Shown: one piece after another, positions 1 through 8,576 of the stretch
Layout: every line of letters begins with the position of its first letter
Position numbering within the stretch: the stretch's first letter is position 1
Assembly (NCBI GenBank): GCA_024331125.1
Contig: JANDJI010000003.1
Location: 186,001 to 250,000, forward strand
DNA length: 64,000 nt
Source: Nitrospira sp.
GTDB lineage: Bacteria > Nitrospirota > Nitrospiria > Nitrospirales > Nitrospiraceae
Direction of reading: 5' to 3'
Notes under the pieces: generated by a model
The model's input: only the letters and a program-made list of their open reading frames with translations
Databases searched by the model: none
What the model was told of the DNA's origin: nothing
Translations under genes and position numbers: made by a program

Positions 1-636
1 TTTTTTCGCCCGAAACGCGAGGCGCGCTGCGGCGAGCTGCTCACTGTAGCCGCCCTGTTCAATGAACTGCTGTTCCAGCACGGCAATTTGTTGGTCCAGC
101 AGGTAATTGGCCTGATGGATCAGGCAAATAATGGCATTGGCCCGCACAGCCGGCTCGTCGGCTTCAAGCCAACGGGCATAGAGCGCCCAGCGCTCCTGAT
201 CCGACAGATCGGTCAGATCAGACTGATCGGACCGATCGGTTTTGAACCGGGCCGGCACCTCCCGCACGGCCCGTGCTTGGGGCGAGTCTGGCACCCACTG
301 GGCGAGATGCCGATGCCGCAAATAGTCTTCGAAGTCGAGCAGCAGTTCTTCCAGGCTGGCGCGTGCCACCGTGAGGAGCCGCAGTTCGGTTTGGGAAGAG
401 GCGGCTGCCGAACGGCTGCCTTCCGCGATATTCTGCCGCCCCGAACGAGCGGCCTGCACCATCTGGTCCACCAACCGTGATCGCGGGTCAAGAAATTTCT
501 CACAGAACCAGTAGGTGGCGTCGTAGATGAGCGTGGCCGTCTGGAAGCTCGCACTCGCGCGGTAGCCGCCAGCGGGGCGGAGGCGCTTTGGGGATCGGTC
601 GGATCCGTCGGATCGGCCTGATCTGTCAGATCTCAT
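1..636 (-). CDS. Four-helix-bundle protein, 3' end outside window
   Basis: The frame opens with an ATG at 636-634 and stays open to the left edge, giving 212 visible residues. After a Ser/Asp/Arg-rich start the sequence becomes helical and resembles the S23/four-helix-bundle family (FQTATLIYDATYWFCEKF, then RSRLVDQMVQAARSGRQNIAEGS). The segment after about residue 145 has the look of the suffix helices seen in longer members. The ATG overlaps the stop of the upstream helicase gene (ATGA), so translation is probably coupled. Two stretches (bases 195-241 and 591-636) are built from near-tandem GATC-containing octamers and encode runs of S-D-x. Members of this family are small RNA- or nucleoprotein-associated bundles; the function here is unknown, and pairing with a defence-type helicase is the only context. 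Confidence 0.75.
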   Translation of the reverse strand, partial: MRSDRSGRSDGSDRSPKRLRPAGGYRASASFQTATLIYDATYWFCEKFLDPRSRLVDQMVQAARSGRQNIAEGSRSAAASSQTELRLLTVARASLEELLLDFEDYLRHRHLAQWVPDSPQARAVREVPARFKTDRSDQSDLTDLSDQERWALYARWLEADEPAVRANAIICLIHQANYLLDQQIAVLEQQFIEQGGYSEQLAAARLAFRAKK

Positions 637-3600
637 CGGCTTCCTCCATACGGCTCCTGTTCCTCCCGCACCGTCATCGCCCCCGTCATCGCGTCCACCG
701 ACAAGTAGTAATGATCGACTTTTTTCACCTCGTGCCAATCAAGCCGAGCCGGATCTTTGATGGGCTCCTGCAACCGTGGCTGGGTCTTACAGTGCGTGAC
801 CACGTAGAGCCAATAACAATCTCGCCGATCTTCGGCGACGCGCTTTTCATTCGGCGTGAGGCAGACGGTTCCGGTTTCTCCACCGATGCCCTTGATCTCA
901 ATGAGGCGCAGCTCGCCGGACTGGGTATCCAAGCTCGTGATGTCGTATCCGAGGTCCTTTTCGTGCACGTCGGTCACCGTGCGGCCTTGCGCCTGTTCGT
1001 GCTCGATGACCACGCGCATGGCAATCGCCTCCGTCTCCGGATCGGGACGAAGATTCTTGACCTCCGGCTTGTTGCGCTCGGGGTGAGGAAAGACCAAGAC
1101 TCTGGTCATCCGCTCCACGGCTTGCAGCGTGAGCGAGCGTTGGCGCTCCAATTCCTGACGACGTTTCTCTCGCCGGGCGAGCAAGGCGGCATGCCGGTCT
1201 TCCGCGAGCTTGAGGCTGCCGGCGGCGCCTTCCACGCCCCGTTCCGCCTCTTCGGCAAATCGCCCGATGAGCCGATCTTCCTTTTCCAAGAGTTCTTGGA
1301 GCGACAGCTCGACGTGCGCCCTGATCCGGTCCACTTCTTCGAGCCGTTCGGCCCGGACTTCTTCAAGAAACGGCGTGAGGGCTTTCTCGTGCAGCCAATT
1401 CCGGGCATCGGGCGTCGTCGTAAGAGCCGGCAGCGATTCGGGGACGGGAGCCGGCTGCAGATTCCCAAGGACGCTGGGCTCGTGCAGGCGAGAGGTTCCA
1501 TCTTCGGCGACCTGCACGGCGAACAGGCGTTCATGGACGACAGCCCCCAATCCGTCCACGATGCGCGCGCGGTAGAAATCGATTCGGCTCGGGGCCGTGT
1601 GATCCAGCGAGTAAAAGCACGCGCCCACGGCCAAGCTCTCTTGCGCTTGGCTCAGGGCATGACGACGCAAGGCTTCAAAGAGCGGATGTCCCGGTGTGAC
1701 CCATTCCAGATTGTGCGACTCGGCGGTTTCGCGGTCCGTGGAGAGTCGGGGGTATCGGTTTGCCAACGGCTGGCATTTCCAATCCGGCTCGGTCTCGAAT
1801 CGTCGAAGGGCTTGTGGGGTGCTCCCCGGCTCGAAGGCATGGGGGAGCGAGGCGATCGGTTTCAGCGTGAACGGAACCAGCGGCGCGACGTCGCGGATAA
1901 ACCGAGCGATGGTCTCCGGCACCACGCGACGTTCTTGGGCCCTCGCTCGCCGTTCGAGCAACATTTCAAGGTTCAGCTTCTTGGAGGCCAAGCCCTCCAA
2001 GGCGTGTCGGCAGATTTCGCGGAAACGTTGTTCTTTCACATCGCGTAGCAGCCGCTCTTCGAGGTCCGCATCGCCCATGCGTCCGGCGTAGTACTCGCGT
2101 AGCACGCTTTCGAGTCTCGCAGCGGGCAGGATTTCACCCACCACGTTGAAGACCGCGTCGTCATCCAGCGCGTCTCGGATTTCTTGCAGCTTCTCCAGCA
2201 GCTTCTGCAACACCCGCCCTTCGACGGTGTTGGTCGCCACGAAGTTGAAGATGAGGCAGTCCTTCACCTGCCCATACCGATGAATCCGGCCCATGCGCTG
2301 TTCGAGCCGATTGGGATTCCAGGGAATGTCGTAGTTGAAAAGAATGTGGCAGCATTGGAGATTGATGCCTTCGCCTGCCGCTTCCGTGGCGACCAGAAGT
2401 TGAATGCCCCCATCTCTAAACTGCTGCTCCGCGTAGAGGCGACTCCCTGGCTCATCTCTCGATCCCGGTTTCATCCCGCCGTGGATGAATCCCACGCGGA
2501 AGCCCCAGGTCTTGAGGGACTTCACCAGATAGTCGAGGGTGTCCTTGAATTCGGTGAAAAGGAGGAGCCGCTGATCCGGATGATCGAAGAACCCTTGTTC
2601 TTGGAGCACGTCCCTGAGGCGAGACAGCTTCGCCTCCGCGCCAGCCTCTTCGACGTGCTGAGCCTGAATCGCCAAGGACTTGAGCGCCTCGATTTCCTCG
2701 CGGACCTGCTCGGGATTCTGCGCCAACGTGACGGCCTCGAGGATTTCCTCCAGCCGTTCCCGCTGGGATTCCTCCATCTCTTCGAGTTCGTCCTGGTCGG
2801 GCAGTTGGGGAGGTGCCAGTCTCGCCAGGTCTTGTGCCCGCTTCAGTCCTTCCTCCAGACGCCGGGCTCGATTCTGCAGGGAGTGGCGGAGCGCATAGGT
2901 GCTGGAGGCCAGCCGGCGCTGATAGAGGGCCATGAGAAATCCCACGGCCCGGGCTCGCGGATCATCTCCTTCAGCCGCTGCCTTATGGGACTGGGCTTTC
3001 ACGTAGGCGGTGACCGCGCGATAGAGCCGGTCTTCGTCGCCATCGATCTTGAAGTCCACGGTATGGGGGATCCGTTTGGTGAAAATCTTTCTGGCAATCC
3101 ATTTCCCGTCCGCCTGCCGCTCGGGAAAGTACACCATCGCCTCTTTGGTGCGTCGCAAATAGAACGGCGCCTGGCGGCGCTCCATCGCTTGCCTGATCGA
3201 CCGCACATCCGCATAGGCATCTTGATCCAGCAATTGAAGGAAGAGGCTGAAGTGTTCCGGGATCCCCTTGTGCGGGGTGGCGGTGAGCAACACGATATGG
3301 TCGCTGGTGTCGCGCAGCAGTTCACCCAGACGGTAGCGCTGACTCTTGTGTTCCGCATCGGACGCGGACATGCGATGGGCCTCATCGACAATGACGAGAT
3401 CCCAGCGAACCTGGCGAAGGCCGGGCAGAATAGTGGTGCGCTTGGCGAGGTCGAGCGAGGTCAAGACCTGCTTCTGTTCCAACCACTGATTGACGCCGAA
3501 TTGGTCGCGAATGTCATCGCCTTTCAAGATCAAGAACTTCTCGTCGAACTTTTCTTTCAACTCCCGCTGCCATTGAAACGTGAGGTTGGCGGGACAGACG

Positions 3601-4067
3601 ATCAGAATGCGTTCGGCAAGTCCCCGCAGCTTGAGTTCGCGGATGAGCAACCCGGCCATAATGGTTTTGCCCGCGCCGGCATCGTCGGCGAGGAGAAATC
3701 GCACCCTGGCCAGTTTCAATAGGTGATCGTAGATGGCTTCCAATTGATGCGGGAGCGGATCGACGCGGGAGATAGACAGGCCGAAATACGGATCGAACTC
3801 ATAGGCAATGCCGAGCGCGTAGGCTTGCAGACCCAATCGGAGGAGATGGCCGTCACCGGCATAGGTGCAGGCGGGATCTCGAATCCGCACTGTCTTGAGA
3901 TCGGAAGGCGTGAGCGTGACGCTGCGGAATCGCTCCGTGTGGGTTCCGACCAGGCCGAGAATCCACGACTCTCCCCCGCCAGATCGCACCGTCTCGACCC
4001 GCATGGGCTCGCTGAACAGCGGGCCGCTCAGGATGTGACCTTCTTTCAGAGGCTGCTCGTGTGTCAC
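633..4067 (-). CDS. SNF2-family helicase with C-terminal DUF3883-like domain
   Basis: This 1144-residue protein starts at a GTG (4067-4065); an in-frame stop lies just upstream, so no longer form exists. Residues 129-136 hold a Walker A motif (DDAGAGKT) and a DEAH box follows near 225, with LLTATPHKG as motif III. The C-terminal RecA lobe carries LLLFTEF, EAAGEGINLQ and QRMGRIHRYGQ, the SNF2/RapA-type motifs V and VI. The middle and C-terminal parts are rich in charged coiled coil, and the last 110 residues (GYDITSLD, LRLIEIKG) match the DUF3883/NOV_C type of nuclease-like fold. This architecture is seen in phage-defence helicases such as DrmD of DISARM, but no other DISARM gene is visible. 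It is coupled to the four-helix-bundle gene downstream and lies directly beyond the 3' end of tRNA-Lys. Confidence 0.85.
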   Translation of the reverse strand: MTHEQPLKEGHILSGPLFSEPMRVETVRSGGGESWILGLVGTHTERFRSVTLTPSDLKTVRIRDPACTYAGDGHLLRLGLQAYALGIAYEFDPYFGLSISRVDPLPHQLEAIYDHLLKLARVRFLLADDAGAGKTIMAGLLIRELKLRGLAERILIVCPANLTFQWQRELKEKFDEKFLILKGDDIRDQFGVNQWLEQKQVLTSLDLAKRTTILPGLRQVRWDLVIVDEAHRMSASDAEHKSQRYRLGELLRDTSDHIVLLTATPHKGIPEHFSLFLQLLDQDAYADVRSIRQAMERRQAPFYLRRTKEAMVYFPERQADGKWIARKIFTKRIPHTVDFKIDGDEDRLYRAVTAYVKAQSHKAAAEGDDPRARAVGFLMALYQRRLASSTYALRHSLQNRARRLEEGLKRAQDLARLAPPQLPDQDELEEMEESQRERLEEILEAVTLAQNPEQVREEIEALKSLAIQAQHVEEAGAEAKLSRLRDVLQEQGFFDHPDQRLLLFTEFKDTLDYLVKSLKTWGFRVGFIHGGMKPGSRDEPGSRLYAEQQFRDGGIQLLVATEAAGEGINLQCCHILFNYDIPWNPNRLEQRMGRIHRYGQVKDCLIFNFVATNTVEGRVLQKLLEKLQEIRDALDDDAVFNVVGEILPAARLESVLREYYAGRMGDADLEERLLRDVKEQRFREICRHALEGLASKKLNLEMLLERRARAQERRVVPETIARFIRDVAPLVPFTLKPIASLPHAFEPGSTPQALRRFETEPDWKCQPLANRYPRLSTDRETAESHNLEWVTPGHPLFEALRRHALSQAQESLAVGACFYSLDHTAPSRIDFYRARIVDGLGAVVHERLFAVQVAEDGTSRLHEPSVLGNLQPAPVPESLPALTTTPDARNWLHEKALTPFLEEVRAERLEEVDRIRAHVELSLQELLEKEDRLIGRFAEEAERGVEGAAGSLKLAEDRHAALLARREKRRQELERQRSLTLQAVERMTRVLVFPHPERNKPEVKNLRPDPETEAIAMRVVIEHEQAQGRTVTDVHEKDLGYDITSLDTQSGELRLIEIKGIGGETGTVCLTPNEKRVAEDRRDCYWLYVVTHCKTQPRLQEPIKDPARLDWHEVKKVDHYYLSVDAMTGAMTVREEQEPYGGSR

Positions 4068-4262
4068 CGCATGTCCACATCAACAGGCCAACGATGACCA
4101 GCCGTTCGGACGACCTCTCACTTACGCCCGCGAACCTGAAAAATCAACGATTCTCACAAGACAACCGGAACGAGGAGTTCTTCTTCGGGAATCCACCAAA
4201 ACAGCGTGGCTCCCGTAGGATGATGGATTATCATCGTTTCGGTCGAACCAACGAGGAAAGGG

Positions 4263-4338
4263 TGGTGAGCCGGCTGGGACTCGAACCCAGGGCCCTCGCC
4301 TTAAAAGGGCGATGCTCTACCGACTGAGCTACCGGCTC
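4263..4338 (-). tRNA. tRNA-Lys (UUU)
   Basis: The reverse strand folds into a full cloverleaf: acceptor GAGCCGG/CCGGCTC, D arm GCTC/GAGC, anticodon stem TCGCC/GGCGA around loop CTTTTAA (anticodon TTT), and T arm CTGGG/CCCAG with loop TTCGAGT. The CCA end is encoded (4263-4265). The 195 bases between its 3' end and the helicase start code for nothing I recognise; they contain only a small GATGAT/ATCATC inverted repeat that may be a terminator. Confidence 0.97.
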
Positions 4339-4360
4339 ACGTGATGAGGCGTGGTTCGTG

Positions 4361-4465
4361 AAGCGTCAACCGTCAATCGACACACAGAACGAATCCGGGA
4401 AAACGAGCCTCCATCCTCCCATCCCTACCATCGACGGCTGACGATTGACCATCGACGATTGTCAG
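4361..4465. repeat. Cluster of short GTCAATCG-like repeats next to purA stop
   Basis: Copies of a short unit occur in both orientations: CGTCAACCGTCAATCGA at 4364-4380, ACGATTGAC at 4441-4449 and CGACGATTGTCAG at 4453-4465. The last copy overlaps the purA stop codon (4464-4462). CTGAC and GTCAG can pair into a hairpin. No gene lies between tRNA-Lys and purA (4339-4461). Confidence 0.45.
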
Positions 4466-5775
4466 CGTTTGGGGCGGCGAGGGGAACAGTCCAACGGATT
4501 GCGAAGCATGATCGTTTCGGCCCGTTTGGAGCCGGTCGAAATCATGTCGATTCGACATTGAACCAGTTCTTCAATGCGGCCCAGGTACCGTTTGGCTTCC
4601 GCGGGCAGCCGCTTGTACGTCGTGGCGCCCGTCGTCGAAGCGGTCCAGCCCTTCATCCGTTGGTACACCGGCCGACAGTCGGTCAAGACGTCGAGATCCG
4701 AGGGCATCTCTTTATAGAGCTTCTCTCCATGCCGGTAGCCGGTGCAGAGCAGCACTTCCCGGTGCCCGTCGAGCACGTCGAGCTTGGTCAGCGCGAGCGA
4801 CGTGAGGCCGTTCACCTGCGCGGCGTACCGCACCAGGACGGCGTCGAACCAGCCGCATCGTCGGGGGCGTCCGGTGGTCGCTCCGAATTCGTTTCCCCGT
4901 TCCTGCAACCGCTGGCCGACCTCTTCCGTCAGCTCGGTGGGAAACGGACCGCTGCCCACCCTGGTCGTATAGGCCTTTGCGATGCCCAACACGCCGTCGA
5001 TCATCGTGGGGCCGACCCCCGTGCCGGTGCAGGCGCCGCCCGCCGAAGCGCTGGAGGACGTCACATAGGGATAGGTGCCGAAATCCACATCGAGGTGCGT
5101 CCCTTGCGCGCCCTCGAAAAGAATCGTCTTGTTCTTCCGAATCGCCCGATTGAGCAACGTGGTCGTATCGGTGACATGGCTTCTGAGACGGTCGGCGTAG
5201 CCCATGTACTGGTGAAACACCTTGTCGACTTGATAGGTCTCGACCTTGTGAAACTGTTCCAAAAACCAATTCATCTCGACGAGATTTTCTTCCAGCTTCC
5301 TTCTGAACAGCGGGGGATTGAGGAGATCGCCCACGCGAATGCCGATTCTGGCCATTTTATCGGCGTAGGAAGGACCGATCCCGCGGCCCGTGGTCCCGAT
5401 CCGCCGCGATCCCTTCGACTGTTCCGATGCGCGCTCGATCGCCTTGTGGTACGGCAAGATGAGATGCGCGCGGTCGCTCACGGCGAAGTTCTTGCCGATC
5501 GCGACGCCCTTGGTCTGGAGTTGATCCATTTCTTCGATCAAAGCGCCCGGGTCCACCACCACGCCGTTGCCGATCGCGCAAGTGACGCCTCGGTACAAAA
5601 TACCGGACGGAATCAGGTGAAAGACGTACGTGCCCCGCTCGTTGATGACCGTATGACCCGCGTTCGAGCCGCCTTGATAGCGCACCACGACGTCGGCGTC
5701 CCGGGCCAAGATGTCCACGATCTTGCCCTTGCCTTCATCACCCCATTGGGCGCCGATAATGACCAAATTGCCCAT
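4462..5775 (-). CDS. purA: Adenylosuccinate synthetase
   Basis: The 437-residue product converts IMP, aspartate and GTP to adenylosuccinate in the cytoplasm, the first committed step to AMP. The N terminus has the P-loop GAQWGDEGKGK with the catalytic Asp, then NAGHTV with the catalytic His. Family motifs GTTGRGIGPSY, FEGAQGTHLDVDFGTYPYVTSS and TGRPRRCGW follow in order. A longer frame opens at 5856, but that ATG lies inside the probable -10 element (5855-5860), so the ATG at 5775 is preferred; it also matches the usual start of the family. The leader holds a terminator-like hairpin. The gene stands alone between two tRNA genes. Confidence 0.97.
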   Translation of the reverse strand: MGNLVIIGAQWGDEGKGKIVDILARDADVVVRYQGGSNAGHTVINERGTYVFHLIPSGILYRGVTCAIGNGVVVDPGALIEEMDQLQTKGVAIGKNFAVSDRAHLILPYHKAIERASEQSKGSRRIGTTGRGIGPSYADKMARIGIRVGDLLNPPLFRRKLEENLVEMNWFLEQFHKVETYQVDKVFHQYMGYADRLRSHVTDTTTLLNRAIRKNKTILFEGAQGTHLDVDFGTYPYVTSSSASAGGACTGTGVGPTMIDGVLGIAKAYTTRVGSGPFPTELTEEVGQRLQERGNEFGATTGRPRRCGWFDAVLVRYAAQVNGLTSLALTKLDVLDGHREVLLCTGYRHGEKLYKEMPSDLDVLTDCRPVYQRMKGWTASTTGATTYKRLPAEAKRYLGRIEELVQCRIDMISTGSKRAETIMLRNPLDCSPRRPKR

Positions 5776-5807
5776 TGGCAGCCGCTCCCGTCCCGCCGGC
5801 GAACACG

Positions 5808-5844
5808 AAAAAATGGCTCTGACCTGCCTCGCGAGATCAGAGCC
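5808..5844 (-). terminator. Terminator-like hairpin in the purA leader
   Basis: On the minus strand GGCTCTGA (5844-5837) pairs perfectly with TCAGAGCC (5822-5815) and is followed by six T residues (5813-5808). It lies 33 bases before the purA ATG and almost at the predicted transcript start, with no minus-strand gene upstream for it to terminate. It may be an attenuator or a stabilising 5' stem; which is not clear from sequence. Confidence 0.6.
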
Positions 5845-5854
5845 GCGGAGCGCC

Positions 5855-5884
5855 ATGGTAGGATTCCTGATCGGCCTTTGTCAA
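5855..5884 (-). promoter_or_regulatory. Probable purA promoter
   Basis: On the minus strand a perfect TTGACA (5884-5879) is separated by 18 bases from TACCAT (5860-5855). Transcription would start near 5848, just before the leader hairpin. Confidence 0.6.
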
Positions 5885-6023
5885 GCCGGTCCTCACCCGT
5901 GCTTCCCTTCCAGGTTCAGGCCGGGAAGCCCACCGATCCGCAATGCTTCATCTTGAGTCATCCCACGAATCACGAACGGAACGGGGGAGAAGGGTCGGCC
6001 TCCGGAGGGGGCGGGAGGTTTTC

Positions 6024-6052
6024 TTGACTGGCCTAGACCTGCGTGTTAGCAT
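6024..6052 (+). promoter_or_regulatory. Probable tRNA-Ala promoter
   Basis: TTGACT (6024-6029) and TAGCAT (6047-6052) are spaced by 17 bases, placing a start about 40 bases before the tRNA. The rest of the stretch from 5885 to 6023 shows no gene. Confidence 0.5.
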
Positions 6053-6099
6053 GCCCTTCACCTTGCACGTTCAGTCTATCGGAATATCCAAATGAGCGT

Positions 6100-6175
6100 G
6101 GGGCTGTGGCGCAGCTGGGAGCGCGCGTGAATGGCATTCACGAGGTCGCGGGTTCAATCCCCGCCAGCTCCACCA
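6100..6175 (+). tRNA. tRNA-Ala (GGC)
   Basis: Acceptor GGGGCTG pairs with CAGCTCC (one G-U), D arm GCGC/GCGC, anticodon stem CGTGA/TCACG with loop ATGGCAT (anticodon GGC), and T arm GCGGG/CCCGC. The CCA is encoded at 6173-6175. Confidence 0.97.
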
Positions 6176-6287
6176 TACCAACCCGTGGTTGAACCGCGTA
6201 CTCCTTCTCGTCTTATCGAAAGCGATGGGCACGGAGAGAGTCTTCGGTCCTCTTAGCGCCGGCCACTCGCGTATCGCCTAGCGTTGC

Positions 6288-8135
6288 ATGCTGCAGATCG
6301 ATTCCGTCAGCAAACAATATTCGACCAAGGTGCTACTCACCGAAGCATCCGCGCATCTTCGGCCCAATTCACGAGTCGGCCTGGTCGGCCCGAACGGCGC
6401 GGGCAAAACGACGCTATTCCGCATGATCCTGGGAGAAGAATCGCCCGACAAGGGGTCCATCCATCTCCGTCCGAGACTCCGCATCGGCTATCTGCCTCAG
6501 GAGCTCGAGACCATCATCGGCAAGACCGTGCTCGACGCGGCGCATCGGGACGAATTCCCCGAGCACGAAGCCAAACGCATTCTGATGGGCCTCGGTTTTT
6601 CCGAGGCGGATTTCGCCCGGCCGATTGAAACCTTGTCCGGCGGCTACCGCATGCGCGTGGCGCTCGCGCACCTCCTGCTCTCCAATCCCGACGTCCTGAT
6701 GCTGGACGAGCCGACCAACCATTTGGACAAACCCACGCAGCGTTGGTTCGAGCAGTTTTTGTTGGATTCGGACATGACGCTGTTGATCATCAGCCATGAC
6801 ACGGCGTTCCTCGATCGCGTCGTCACCCACATCTGGGAACTGCGCCATCACAAGATCGAAGAATATCGGGGAAATTACTCGACCTTCCGCAAGCTCCGCG
6901 CGGAACGGGACGCCCAACTGCGCGCCTCAGCGGCGCGCCAGGCCAAAGAGATCGCCCGCGTCCAGAAATTCGTGGACCGATTCCGCTACCAAGCCAACAA
7001 GGCCAGTCAGGTCCAGTCCCGCCTGAAACAGCTCGAGAAGGTCAAACGCATCGAGCTCCAACGGGACCCCAAGCGGGTCAAGTTCCGGTTCCCCGAGCCG
7101 CCGGCCAGCGGCAGACAGGTGCTTGATCTCGCGGGCGTGAGCAAACGCTATGGAGACAAGGTCGTCTATGAGTCGCTGGATTTTTCGGTCGAGCGCGGAC
7201 AACGGGTGGCGCTGGTCGGAGAAAACGGCGCAGGAAAAAGCACGCTCTTAAAAATCCTGGCCGGCGTCCTTGCGCCCGATTCGGGCACGCGCATCGTGGG
7301 ACACGGCGTGACGCTGCATTACTTCGCGCAGCACCAGGCGGAAGCCTTGAATCCCGAACACACGATTCTGGAATCGCTGGAGGAGGTGACCAAGCACGCC
7401 GAGATGAACTTTTTGCGCGGCATCGCCGGCGCGTTTCTTTTTTCCGGCCAAGAACAGAAAAAACCGATCAAGGCGTTGAGCGGAGGAGAGCGCAATCGCG
7501 TGGCGCTGGCCCGCATGCTCGTCGAGCCAGCCAATACGTTGCTCCTGGACGAGCCGACGAATCATCTGGACCCGGCTTCCGTCGACGTCCTGACCGACGC
7601 CCTCGCCGAATTTCCCGGGACGATCGTGTTTATTTCGCACGATCCCACCTTCCTGACGAGGATCGCGACGCGCGTGGTGGAAATCGAGGACGGGCGGGCG
7701 CGGAACTTTCACGGCAACTACGAGTACTATCTCTGGAAAAAGGCGCAGGAGCTGGGATCGATCACGGAGACCACGGAGGAGCTCGCCGGCAAATCACGCG
7801 GCAAGTCGGCAGAGCCGACGCGGGCGATGGCGCAGCAGATTCCAGCCGCGCCCAAACAGTCCGGCGGCGACCGGCGCGATTTGACCAAAACCCACGCTCG
7901 TCTCGAAAAACAAGTGGCTCGGTTGGAAGGGGAGATCGCGGACCTCGAACAGAAAGTGAAGGCTCGAGACGTCGAGTTGGCCGATCCGGAACTGTACCGG
8001 GACTTTGGCAAGTGGAACGCCCTGCACCAGGAACAGGACGGATGGAAGCGCGATCTCGAACGATTGACCGCCCGTTGGGAATCGCTGTCGGCCGAGCTGG
8101 AAGAGGTCAAACACAAGCTGGCGGCGCTGCGTTAG
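6288..8135 (+). CDS. ABC-F family ATPase (Uup/EttA-like)
   Basis: The 615-residue protein has two ATP-binding cassettes and no membrane segment, the ABC-F pattern of ribosome-associated translation factors. Cassette 1 shows GPNGAGKTT, LSGGYRMR and LMLDEPTNHLD; cassette 2 shows GENGAGKST, LSGGERNR and LLLDEPTNHLD. Each is followed by a conserved SHD switch. The linker between them is Arg/Lys rich, as expected for contact with rRNA. The last 80 residues form a coiled coil, typical of Uup-like members. The 3' end overlaps the convergent PilZ gene by four bases. The exact subfamily is not certain from motifs alone. Confidence 0.93.
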   Translation: MLQIDSVSKQYSTKVLLTEASAHLRPNSRVGLVGPNGAGKTTLFRMILGEESPDKGSIHLRPRLRIGYLPQELETIIGKTVLDAAHRDEFPEHEAKRILMGLGFSEADFARPIETLSGGYRMRVALAHLLLSNPDVLMLDEPTNHLDKPTQRWFEQFLLDSDMTLLIISHDTAFLDRVVTHIWELRHHKIEEYRGNYSTFRKLRAERDAQLRASAARQAKEIARVQKFVDRFRYQANKASQVQSRLKQLEKVKRIELQRDPKRVKFRFPEPPASGRQVLDLAGVSKRYGDKVVYESLDFSVERGQRVALVGENGAGKSTLLKILAGVLAPDSGTRIVGHGVTLHYFAQHQAEALNPEHTILESLEEVTKHAEMNFLRGIAGAFLFSGQEQKKPIKALSGGERNRVALARMLVEPANTLLLDEPTNHLDPASVDVLTDALAEFPGTIVFISHDPTFLTRIATRVVEIEDGRARNFHGNYEYYLWKKAQELGSITETTEELAGKSRGKSAEPTRAMAQQIPAAPKQSGGDRRDLTKTHARLEKQVARLEGEIADLEQKVKARDVELADPELYRDFGKWNALHQEQDGWKRDLERLTARWESLSAELEEVKHKLAALR

Positions 8136-8524
8136 CGCGAAGCCTTGAGCGTTTCCTCCAGGTAGTAGTAGAGCCAGCGGTTTTTTTCTTCCGTCACGAC
8201 GTCGTCCCACACGACCCCGATCAAAAACCCCTTCTTGCCCCAGGGCTTGACCCAGGCGATCATGCCGTCCAGCTTTTCCTGCTGTTCAACCTGATTGGAA
8301 TCCAGGAACGCAAGCGACACGGTCACTCGCGCCTTGGGAGCAAACCGGTCCTTCGTATGAAGACCGGCGCCGATTCTATTCACGTTGTCCAACACGGCGG
8401 TGCTCGCCCGTTTCCCATCGTGGGGAATCACCAGGGCGGAACCCACCAGCGTGGCCCGCACGAATTTTCTTCGTTCGTTGACCGTCGCCATGGCGCCGGA
8501 CCATTTTCCTTCGTTTCGCTTCAT
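8132..8524 (-). CDS. PilZ domain protein
   Basis: A 130-residue protein with the PilZ signature for c-di-GMP binding: ERRKFVR near the start (Arg-rich RxxxR) and an N-x-x-x-G element (DNVNRIGAGL) about 30 residues later. No other domain is present, so it is a single-domain adaptor or effector. The start is uncertain: the first ATG (8524) sits only about ten bases beyond a TATACT -10-like element, and the in-frame ATG at 8491 (MATVNERRKF) starts closer to the conserved domain. Both lack a strong ribosome-binding site. Confidence 0.8.
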   Translation of the reverse strand: MKRNEGKWSGAMATVNERRKFVRATLVGSALVIPHDGKRASTAVLDNVNRIGAGLHTKDRFAPKARVTVSLAFLDSNQVEQQEKLDGMIAWVKPWGKKGFLIGVVWDDVVTEEKNRWLYYYLEETLKASR

Positions 8525-8576
8525 AATCAGATTAAGTATAACCGATTAGAGCGGATTGTACACAAGCAAATCGCCT

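Noticed and set aside
588..3722. Long plus-strand frames of 486 and 512 residues antisense to the helicase gene
   Set aside because: They lie wholly within a strongly motif-bearing helicase on the other strand and have no recognisable domain; high GC content explains their length.
633..4067. Assignment of the helicase to DISARM (drmD)
   Set aside because: Architecture is compatible, but no drmA, drmB, drmC or methyltransferase gene is visible, so the name is not given.
4351..6027. 558-residue plus-strand frame opposite purA
   Set aside because: It is the mirror of purA codons, and starts inside the repeat cluster next to tRNA-Lys.
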